5,482 bases of DNA from Verrucomicrobiales bacterium (GTDB lineage Bacteria > Verrucomicrobiota > Verrucomicrobiia > Limisphaerales > Palsa-1400): positions 1-5,482 of the forward strand of contig JAQGOW010000494.1 of assembly GCA_028293405.1 (NCBI GenBank). The letters run 5' to 3'. Positions 1 through 5,482 of this stretch are shown here, piece by piece. Both the position numbers and the translations under genes were made by a program. Each line of letters starts with the position of its first letter. The first letter of the stretch is position 1. The notes under the pieces were generated by a model. That model was not told the origin of the DNA. It searched no databases and worked only from the letters and a program-made list of their open reading frames with translations.

Positions 1-103
1 TTCAGGTAGCCATAGCCCGTGAGTATTGTCAATTTTACAGCTACGTCCGAGGCTGATTCGAAAACGTCTTTCAAGCTCCTCTGGATAGTCCTATCTTCGT
101 GCT

Positions 104-1180
104 GTGTTAAGTAATCTCGACACTCCATCTCTGCTCGTCGATGCGGATGCTCTTGGCGCGAACATCAAGTTGATGTCCGGCCATTTCGCTAACCGTCACG
201 CGAAGTTGCGACCGCATTTTAAAAGTCACAAGTGCACGACGATCGCGAAGATGCAGATGAATGCAGGCGCGGTTGGGATTACTTGCGCGAAACTCGGCGA
301 AGCAGAAGTGCTCGCGACCGCCGGCATAAAAGAAATTCTGATCGCGAATGAAATTGTCGGCCCACTCAAAGTTCGTCGGCTCATAGAACTTTCGAAACGT
401 GCCAATCCGATCGTTGCAGCAGACAGCGCCGACAATCTGAAAATGATTTCTGATTTCGCAACCAACGCCGGCGCAACAATTCGCGCCTTGATCGAAGTGG
501 ATGTTGGCCAGGGCAGGTGTGGGGTTGCCCCTGGCAAAGCGGCCTTGGAGCTTGCTCGATTCGCATCAACTTTGCCGGGCATCCAATTCGCTGGGTTACA
601 AGGCTATGAAGGTCACGTCGTGGATTTGCGCGATGAAAAAGAACGCACCGAGAAAACCCACGCTGCATTGAAGGGTTTGGTAGATTCGCGCCGGTTGATT
701 GAGAATTCCGGAATCCCGGTCCAAATCGTCAGCGGTGGCGGCACCGGAACTTACATTATCAACGGTGACGTTGAGGGGATTGACGAAGTTCAAGCCGGTT
801 CCTACGCATTGATGGATTGGTGGTATACCGACATCCGCCCCGAGTTCCGCCAAGCCATGTCGATTCTGGTCACCGTTATCAGCCGCCCCCGACCGAACAT
901 CGCGATCATCGATGTCGGCCGAAAAGGATGCGGCGCAGAATGGGGACCCCCGCGCGTGAAAACAATCCCGGGCGCAAAAATCCCAAGCTTCAATTCGGAG
1001 GAGCACGGGACCGTTCACCTACCGGACGGAGCTGGTGAAAATCTGCGCGTCGGCGATCACATTGAAATAATTCCGTCGCACGGCTGCACGACGAGCAATT
1101 TATATCGCGAGTTCGCCGTCCATCGTAACGGAAGCGTGATCGACCGTTGGCCGATCGAAGCAAGCGGCACGTTACAGTAA
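104..1180 (+). CDS. PLP-dependent D-serine dehydratase / D-threonine aldolase family protein (DSD1-like)
   Basis: This 358-residue protein belongs to the fold-type III (alanine racemase N-terminal barrel) PLP enzymes. Family members split D-threonine and similar beta-hydroxy-D-amino acids, or dehydrate D-serine to pyruvate and ammonia, in the cytoplasm. The N-terminal LDTPSLLVD (5-13) is the usual family opening. RPHFKSHK (36-43) carries the expected Schiff-base lysine K40. Other family blocks are EVDVGQGRCG (131-140), GYEGH (167-171), the phosphate-cradling SGGGTGTY (210-217) and EVQAGSYALMD (229-239). The C-terminal domain ends in SHGCTTSN (325-332), where H326 and C328 match the metal-binding pair. 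His-x-Cys is the arrangement known from eukaryotic-type D-serine dehydratase, whereas characterised D-threonine aldolases have His-x-Asp; I therefore lean towards a dehydratase, but the substrate is not proven. The start is GTG: an in-frame TAG at 86-88 leaves no better choice, and no Shine-Dalgarno is visible. The gene is alone on its strand and converges on the neighbouring gene with a 3-nt gap. Family assignment is secure; exact substrate is not. Confidence 0.9.
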   Translation: MLSNLDTPSLLVDADALGANIKLMSGHFANRHAKLRPHFKSHKCTTIAKMQMNAGAVGITCAKLGEAEVLATAGIKEILIANEIVGPLKVRRLIELSKRANPIVAADSADNLKMISDFATNAGATIRALIEVDVGQGRCGVAPGKAALELARFASTLPGIQFAGLQGYEGHVVDLRDEKERTEKTHAALKGLVDSRRLIENSGIPVQIVSGGGTGTYIINGDVEGIDEVQAGSYALMDWWYTDIRPEFRQAMSILVTVISRPRPNIAIIDVGRKGCGAEWGPPRVKTIPGAKIPSFNSEEHGTVHLPDGAGENLRVGDHIEIIPSHGCTTSNLYREFAVHRNGSVIDRWPIEASGTLQ

Positions 1181-1183
1181 AGG

Positions 1184-2464
1184 CTAGTCAATCTTGAGCA
1201 ACATCCCCTGGCCGGCATTCAGGAACAGGCCATGCTTGTTGTCGTAAGCAGATTTGGATCGATCCACTGCAGAAACGAGCGACAAATTTTTGCCGGTATT
1301 TGCCGTGATCTTCAATTGTGCGGTGTGCTCCAGGCTAAGGTTCACAATCATCGCGTAAGCGTCCCCATTCGGACTTGAAAACTCGCCAACCATGATCGGA
1401 GTTGCCGAGGAAATAGACGCAATCAATTTGCCTGGAAGCAACGGCAAACCTTCGACTGGTGCCGGTTTCGTGAAGAACACGCCGGTGGATTCCAATCGGC
1501 ACAAGATAGGCGCGAGCGTCGCGACCTGCCGGTTTACCTCTTTTAAATATTCGTAAGTCAGCGTGCGATTTCCGTCGTTATCAATCGGCGCGTAGTAATA
1601 ACCGCGCGAGTAAAACGTGTACCACGTCACACCTCGATAACCAGCTGCGAGCGTCGTGTAAGCGTGGAACAATAGGTTCTGTGGCGACGGAATGGGCGTG
1701 TTCGGCCGAATCTGGTTCGACGTGACGATGTTTAAGAAGGGCAGGTGATACTTCTGCGCGACTCGGCGCACTTCTAGCAAATTGCGATAGTAACTCGCCG
1801 CCGTCCCGCTGTTTTTCAGATCGTCCGAAAACTCCACCATGTAATTGTCGTAACTGATCGCCTGCGGGTGAACCTCGTTGACGAAGCGTTCAAGATATTC
1901 GGTGTAGCTCTGCGTTCCGAGTTGTGACTGATCCGGCGCACCCAACGTCGCGTAGTCCGGAAACAAATTGATGTAAGCCAGTTTGCCCGGAGCGTATTTC
2001 TTCACTGCCGCAACCGCTTTAGCCAAACCAGCGAACTCGCGCACGTGTGGTTCGTCCACGACGAAAATTCCTTTGAATGCAGGATTCGATCCTGCGTCGT
2101 GCACGAGCCTCTTGATGCGTCCGTCGATTTCCGCATCAGACATCTTCGACCAATTTCGGAAATACTCGAAATTGGTGAAATCATTTTCGACCGGCAGCAG
2201 AATCCCGCCGAGCCCCAGCTTTTTGCATTTGGCGAGGTCCTTCGGAAAAACAAACCCTGCGACGTTGAAATTGCACTCTGCAATCGCCTCCAAGCCGTTA
2301 ACAGGATTGTTCGTGAATGGTTTGGCCCAGCCGTGCTGCGGGTCCCACGTCATGATCGGGAAAAATTCCGGACGACTGACATCGGAATAATCCAGTTTCG
2401 TTGCGCCATGAGTCGATACGACCAAGGCACAACAGAGGCAGAGCGCTCGCAATGATGAGTTCAT
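1184..2464 (-). CDS. Secreted glycoside-hydrolase-like TIM-barrel protein, substrate unknown
   Basis: This 426-residue protein probably leaves the cytoplasm. It opens with a short signal peptide: R6, a hydrophobic Leu/Cys/Ala/Val core at about 7-16, and likely cleavage near THGA (18-21). No clean lipobox is seen, so a lipoprotein is less likely. Residues about 33-320 read as a (beta/alpha)8 barrel of glycoside-hydrolase style: FFPIMTWDP (34-42), NFNVAGFVFP (65-74), GIFVVDEPH (132-140), ISYDNYM (203-209) and YRGVTWYTFYSRGYYY (276-291). The DEP motif, with E138 at the end of a strand, is a common acid/base position in such barrels. I could not place a matching nucleophile glutamate later in the barrel. 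Residues about 325-426 look like the C-terminal beta-sandwich found after many sugar-hydrolase barrels (AMIVNLSLEH at 371-380, GQGMLLKI at 418-425). I do not recognise a specific family or substrate. It lies 60 nt downstream of glgC on the same strand, with its own promoter candidate. The ATG start is supported by the signal peptide directly after it. Confidence 0.85.
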   Translation of the reverse strand: MNSSLRALCLCCALVVSTHGATKLDYSDVSRPEFFPIMTWDPQHGWAKPFTNNPVNGLEAIAECNFNVAGFVFPKDLAKCKKLGLGGILLPVENDFTNFEYFRNWSKMSDAEIDGRIKRLVHDAGSNPAFKGIFVVDEPHVREFAGLAKAVAAVKKYAPGKLAYINLFPDYATLGAPDQSQLGTQSYTEYLERFVNEVHPQAISYDNYMVEFSDDLKNSGTAASYYRNLLEVRRVAQKYHLPFLNIVTSNQIRPNTPIPSPQNLLFHAYTTLAAGYRGVTWYTFYSRGYYYAPIDNDGNRTLTYEYLKEVNRQVATLAPILCRLESTGVFFTKPAPVEGLPLLPGKLIASISSATPIMVGEFSSPNGDAYAMIVNLSLEHTAQLKITANTGKNLSLVSAVDRSKSAYDNKHGLFLNAGQGMLLKID

Positions 2465-2500
2465 GTGACGGTCAACAGACGTAACAGACCGCTGTCACAT
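2463..2500 (-). other. Imperfect inverted repeat (hairpin) overlapping a start codon
   Basis: The outer arms ATGTGAC (2463-2469) and GTCACAT (2494-2500) pair over 7 bp. The inner arms GGTC (2470-2473) and GACC (2487-2490) pair over 4 bp, with a 3-nt bulge at 2491-2493 and a 13-nt loop. The lower arm includes the first two bases of the ATG of the secreted barrel gene. The loop side also contains the direct repeat AACAGAC at 2474-2480 and 2483-2489. No T-run follows on either strand, so it is not an intrinsic terminator. It could be an RNA hairpin that limits translation or a DNA operator, or it could be chance. Confidence 0.4.
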
Positions 2501-2505
2501 TCACA

Positions 2506-2514
2506 ATTGTAACA
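2506..2514 (-). promoter_or_regulatory. Candidate extended -10 promoter for the secreted barrel protein
   Basis: Read on the minus strand, positions 2514-2506 give TGT followed by TACAAT. This is an extended -10 (TGn) joined to a hexamer with one mismatch to TATAAT. No good -35 box is found 16-18 nt upstream, which is tolerated for extended -10 promoters. Transcription would start near 2499, leaving a leader of about 35 nt before the ATG at 2464. If used, the secreted protein would be expressed independently of glgC. This is a motif match only. Confidence 0.35.
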
Positions 2515-2524
2515 AACCCGGCAA

Positions 2525-3832
2525 CTAAATCGTCGTCCCGTGCGGAATAATTCCGTTCTTCGGAATAATCACAATGCCGTCGCGAATATAATACAGCGGG
2601 TGGTCGACATTCTCCGGCTTGCCCACTGGTGAAATAAAGCAGTTGTTCCCAATGCGCGCATTCTTATCGACGATGGCATTCTCGATGTGCGTGTTGCGGC
2701 CGATCCCAATCCTCGGCAACCCGCGGGTTTCATACTGTTTGATCGAGGACTCGGATTCGTAGTAGTCGCAACCGAGCAAAATCGTGCGGTTCAAGTCGCA
2801 TCCTTCCGAAATGGTGCTGCGCACGCCGACGATGGTGTGGTTGATCTTGCAACGGTTCAAGATGCAGCCGTCGGAGACTGTCGCGTGATTGATTTCCGCG
2901 CCGTTGATTTTGGACGCGGGCAAAAAGCGCGGGCGCGTGAAAATCGGCGCGCTCATGTCGAAGAAATTAAATCGCGGGAGTTCGGAGACGAGGTCGAGGT
3001 TCGCTTCGAAATACGAACGAATGGTCCCGATGTCTTCCCAATAACCGCGGAACACACTCGCATAGACCTCATGGGTGCTGATCGCGCCCGGGATGATGTG
3101 TTTGCCGAAATCGGTGTGGGAATTGTCCAGCAACCGCAATAAGACTTCGCGGTTGAAAAGGTAAATGCCCATCGACGCGAGATAAAACTCTTTGTCTTCG
3201 GTGATTCCGCACGCTTCGTAAAGGCTGCGATCCATCTTCAAAGTCTCAAGCACCGCCGGGTCCTTCGGCTTTTCGACAAAGCGCGTGATCTTGTAGTTGG
3301 TATCGATCTGCATGATGCCGAGCGATTGCGCGACGTCGCGCTCGACGGGAATCGTCGCAATGCTCAGGTCCGCGCCGCTTTCGGTGTGCTCGGCGATGAT
3401 CTTGCGGTAATCCATCCGATACAACTGGTCGCCGCTCAGGATCAGCAGGTAATCGAAATCGTGATTGAGAAAGTGAACGAGGTTTTTGCGAACAGCATCA
3501 GCCGTCCCTTGATACCACGAAGTGTCGGAGAACGTTTGTTCCGCCGCGAGAATTTCCACAAACCCACCAGAAAACTGGTCGAACTTATACGACTGGGAAA
3601 TGTGCCGATGCAGCGAAGCTGAGTTGAATTGCGTTAGCAAATAAACACGCTTCAGCCCGGAGTTAATGCAGTTGGAAATCGGAATATCGACCAGACGATA
3701 TTTACCACCTAGCGGCACGGCCGGTTTGCTGCGGTCGCGAGTAAGTGGAAAGAGTCTCGTGCCCTGTCCGCCGCCCATAATGACGGACAGGACATTGCTC
3801 GAATTGACCGACATGCGTGTCTTTTGCGGCAT
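2525..3832 (-). CDS. glgC: Glucose-1-phosphate adenylyltransferase (ADP-glucose pyrophosphorylase)
   Basis: GlgC makes ADP-glucose and pyrophosphate from glucose-1-phosphate and ATP, the committed cytoplasmic step of glycogen synthesis. The 435-residue protein is full length. The nucleotidyltransferase domain (about 13-290) shows GGGQGTRL (20-27), SKPAVPLGGKYRLVDIP (35-51), WYQGTADAV (106-114), GDQLYRMDY (134-142) with the catalytic metal-binding aspartate D135, FVEKP (185-189) with the sugar-phosphate-binding lysine K188, and YWEDIGT (264-270). The C-terminal left-handed beta-helix (about 300-435) resembles the cyanobacterial/plant type, including DKNARIG (389-395) and IPKNGIIPHGTTI (423-435). 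K390 and K425 fall where cyanobacterial and plant enzymes carry their activator-binding lysines, suggesting allosteric control by a sugar phosphate or phosphoglycerate; this is inference from motif placement. Two starts are possible: the first ATG (3832) or the ATG at residue 7 (3814), which begins MSVNSSNVLSVIMGG. Neither has a Shine-Dalgarno. No glgA, glgB or glgP is in the window. It follows the aldehyde dehydrogenase after 89 nt. Confidence 0.95.
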   Translation of the reverse strand: MPQKTRMSVNSSNVLSVIMGGGQGTRLFPLTRDRSKPAVPLGGKYRLVDIPISNCINSGLKRVYLLTQFNSASLHRHISQSYKFDQFSGGFVEILAAEQTFSDTSWYQGTADAVRKNLVHFLNHDFDYLLILSGDQLYRMDYRKIIAEHTESGADLSIATIPVERDVAQSLGIMQIDTNYKITRFVEKPKDPAVLETLKMDRSLYEACGITEDKEFYLASMGIYLFNREVLLRLLDNSHTDFGKHIIPGAISTHEVYASVFRGYWEDIGTIRSYFEANLDLVSELPRFNFFDMSAPIFTRPRFLPASKINGAEINHATVSDGCILNRCKINHTIVGVRSTISEGCDLNRTILLGCDYYESESSIKQYETRGLPRIGIGRNTHIENAIVDKNARIGNNCFISPVGKPENVDHPLYYIRDGIVIIPKNGIIPHGTTI

Positions 3833-3883
3833 TCGACTAAATTAGGTTTGTTGTTCGCCCCCAATTTAGATTGAAGTTGACAG

Positions 3884-3916
3884 TGCGCAAGTCACTTTCG
3901 GCCTCTCAGTTGCGCA
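3884..3916. repeat. Short inverted repeat between aldehyde dehydrogenase gene and glgC
   Basis: TGCGCAA (3884-3890) and TTGCGCA (3910-3916) form a 7-bp inverted repeat with a 19-nt spacer, starting just past the stop codon of the dehydrogenase gene. Each arm contains the self-complementary hexamer TGCGCA, so the same palindrome occurs twice, 27 nt apart. No T-run follows on the minus strand, so a classical intrinsic terminator is not supported. A protein-binding pair or a weak 3'-end hairpin remains possible. I could not find a convincing promoter for glgC in this 89-nt gap. Confidence 0.35.
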
Positions 3917-3921
3917 GGGGC

Positions 3922-5478
3922 TTATTTTTCAAACGTTGTTTGACTTTGCTCACGTAAAAACTGCGAAACGTAATAAGGCCCCAACGCGCTCTTGCCGCTC
4001 GACCCGGAACTTTTCCAACCACCGAACGATTGAACCCCAGGCCACGCGCCGGTCGTCGCGCCGCCGCGCCGATTACAATAAAGAACACCAGCCTCAATCT
4101 CGTTGAAGAACTTGTCTCGCTCGCCTACATCCTGGGTGAAGATCCCGGCGGTCAGGCCGTATACAGTGTCATTCGAAAGCGCAATCGCCTCATCTAAAGT
4201 CGAGAATTCGCGGACTGCCAAAATGGGCGCGAAAAATTCGTCACGAAACATCACCGATTGCTTCGGCAGCCGATCAAAAATCGCCGGCTGCACATAACAA
4301 GCATGCGCATAAGGCCGACCCTTCATGCGCTCGCCACCGTAAACCAACCGCCCTTCTTTCTTTCCCGTCCTGACCGCGCGATCATATTTCTTGAACGCAT
4401 CATGATTGATCATTGGCCCGAGAAACGTGTCGCGCTCCGAAGGGTCCGCGATTTTGAGGGCAGCAGTTTTTTCCACCAACAAGTCCATAAACCGCCGGTA
4501 AATGGTTTTGTGCAAATACAGTCGCGAGCAAGCCGAACATTTCTGTCCACCCATGCCGAATGCCGAACGAACCACGCCTTCCGTCGCATCCTCAATATTC
4601 GCCGACGGCATAATGATCGCCGGATTCTTGCCGCCCATTTCAACGATACACGGCTTTGGCACCCCATTGCCGAACCGCCTCAGAATTTGCAATCCAACCG
4701 CGCGCGACCCGGTGAAAACCAATCCATCCAGAGTTGCGTTCGCAACAAGTTCTTCGCCAACGACGTTCCCCGCCCCAGTCACCAGATTGAACACACCTTC
4801 GGGCAGCCCCGCATCGTGCATACATTCCGCTAACAAAATTCCCGACATCGGCGTCGCGCTCGCCGGCTTGAACACCACTGTATTCCCCGCAACCAAAGCA
4901 CCAGCCGCCATCCCGGTTCCAAGCGCCAACGGAAAATTAAACGGCGCGATAACCGCCCAGGCTCCGTAAGGTTTCAAGACACTTTTCGTCCGCTCCTTGC
5001 CCGACCCACTCATCTCAATCTCATACCCGCCGTGCTCCTCAATCTGCGCACAATAATATAGGATCAAATCGATTGCTTCCGAGACTTCCGCAATCGCTTC
5101 AACTCGATTCTTGCCAACCTCCAAAACTAACCACGCCGCGTATTCGAATTGACGCTCAGTCATCAACTCCGCCGCTTTGCGCAAAAATTCCACCCGTTTA
5201 CGCCAACCTAAATCACGCCATCCCGGAAACGCCGCCTTTGCGCTGTCGATTACCTTTTGCGTATCAGCGCGCGTAGCGTTTTGAAAAGTGCCGAGAACAA
5301 TCCGGTTGTTTGACGGAGAAACGTCCGTGAAAGTCGGCCGCCCTTTCAGTGCCTTGCCGGCAACGTCTAAAGTATGCAACAGCCCAAACCGATCAGTAAT
5401 GCGGTTCAGTGCGGCATCGAACTGCTGATGGAACTCTTCGCCCAATGAACCGAGCGACGCATAAGTAATTTTTTCCAC
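3922..5478 (-). CDS. rocA: 1-pyrroline-5-carboxylate / L-glutamate gamma-semialdehyde dehydrogenase (RocA type)
   Basis: This aldehyde dehydrogenase superfamily enzyme probably oxidises L-glutamate gamma-semialdehyde to glutamate with NAD+, the last step of proline and arginine breakdown (also named pruA). The 518 residues match the roughly 515 of stand-alone RocA proteins. Visible parts are APFNFPLAL (178-186) with the oxyanion asparagine N181, VVFKPAS (201-207) with K204 for cofactor binding, FTGS (255-258), the general base E280 in VEMGGKNP (279-286), the catalytic C314 in GQKCSACSR (311-319), and E414 in DEFFAPIL (413-420). The QKCSACSR signature and the C-terminal TGAWPGVQSFGGWKSSG (476-492), followed by GPYYVSQFLR (500-509), are typical of the P5C dehydrogenase branch. 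No proline dehydrogenase domain is fused and none is in the window. The start shown is GTG at 5478, only 4 nt from the window edge; the frame stays open to the edge, so the true start may lie outside. Substrate is inferred from family features. Confidence 0.88.
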   Translation of the reverse strand: MEKITYASLGSLGEEFHQQFDAALNRITDRFGLLHTLDVAGKALKGRPTFTDVSPSNNRIVLGTFQNATRADTQKVIDSAKAAFPGWRDLGWRKRVEFLRKAAELMTERQFEYAAWLVLEVGKNRVEAIAEVSEAIDLILYYCAQIEEHGGYEIEMSGSGKERTKSVLKPYGAWAVIAPFNFPLALGTGMAAGALVAGNTVVFKPASATPMSGILLAECMHDAGLPEGVFNLVTGAGNVVGEELVANATLDGLVFTGSRAVGLQILRRFGNGVPKPCIVEMGGKNPAIIMPSANIEDATEGVVRSAFGMGGQKCSACSRLYLHKTIYRRFMDLLVEKTAALKIADPSERDTFLGPMINHDAFKKYDRAVRTGKKEGRLVYGGERMKGRPYAHACYVQPAIFDRLPKQSVMFRDEFFAPILAVREFSTLDEAIALSNDTVYGLTAGIFTQDVGERDKFFNEIEAGVLYCNRRGGATTGAWPGVQSFGGWKSSGSSGKSALGPYYVSQFLREQSQTTFEK

Positions 5479-5482
5479 AACC

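Noticed and set aside
1..103. Possible end of an upstream gene at the left edge
   Set aside because: All plus frames close within about 18 codons or carry no recognisable tail, so nothing can be supported.
596..1018. 140-codon minus-strand open frame inside the PLP enzyme gene
   Set aside because: Antisense shadow of a conserved gene; no motif and no start signal.
2045..2455. Overlapping plus-strand open frames of about 135 codons opposite the secreted protein gene
   Set aside because: Two frames open on the same antisense stretch (from 1983 and 2045) reflect base composition; neither has a recognisable domain.
2463..2500. Hairpin read as a CRP-type TGTGA/TCACA site or as a terminator
   Set aside because: The half sites are 24 nt apart rather than 6, which does not fit CRP, and no T-run follows for a terminator.
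2687..3142. 151-codon plus-strand open frame inside glgC
   Set aside because: Antisense shadow of glgC; no family motif and an Arg/Val/Asp-rich composition that mirrors the codons of the opposite strand.
3877..3882. Perfect TTGACA -35 box on the plus strand
   Set aside because: No -10 box lies 16-18 nt downstream, and there is no plus-strand gene for it to drive.
4258..4833. 191-codon open frame on the plus strand inside the aldehyde dehydrogenase gene
   Set aside because: It is fully antisense to a strongly conserved enzyme, and its translation shows no recognisable motif and an Arg/His/Pro-rich, random-like composition.

Overview
The window is a compact bacterial chromosomal stretch with moderate GC by eye and four protein genes. 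One gene lies on the plus strand at the left (104-1180). The other three lie head to tail on the minus strand, in transcription order: aldehyde dehydrogenase (5478-3922), glucose-1-phosphate adenylyltransferase glgC (3832-2525), and a secreted glycoside-hydrolase-like protein (2464-1184). I see no tRNA, rRNA, CRISPR array, insertion sequence, phage gene or integration scar. The host cannot be named from the window. The GlgC style (GGGQGTRLFPLTRDRSKPAVP), the secreted barrel protein with a C-terminal beta-rich region, and the absence of Shine-Dalgarno sequences at the starts that can be examined suggest a soil- or sediment-type Verrucomicrobiota or a relative. This is a low-confidence inference.

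Layout. Positions 1-103 hold no recognisable gene; only short tails are open in any plus frame. At 104-1180 is a fold-type III PLP enzyme of the D-serine dehydratase / D-threonine aldolase family. It converges on the next gene with only 3 nt between the two stop codons. At 1184-2464 (minus) is an exported TIM-barrel, glycoside-hydrolase-like protein of unknown substrate. The 60-nt gap 2465-2524 holds an extended -10 promoter candidate and an imperfect hairpin that reaches into the start codon of the secreted protein. At 2525-3832 (minus) is glgC, the first committed enzyme of glycogen synthesis. The 89-nt gap 3833-3921 contains a 7-bp inverted repeat. At 3922-5478 (minus) is a RocA-type 1-pyrroline-5-carboxylate dehydrogenase whose extreme N terminus touches the window edge.

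Functionally the genes are loosely related housekeeping and catabolic functions: proline/arginine breakdown to glutamate, glycogen precursor synthesis, an exported putative carbohydrate-active protein, and D-amino-acid (or beta-hydroxy-amino-acid) breakdown. The gaps of 60 and 89 nt make one tight operon unlikely, although read-through is possible. I found no convincing novel multi-gene system. The points most worth a second look are the start-codon hairpin at 2463-2500 and the uncharacterised secreted barrel protein with an incomplete catalytic pair.
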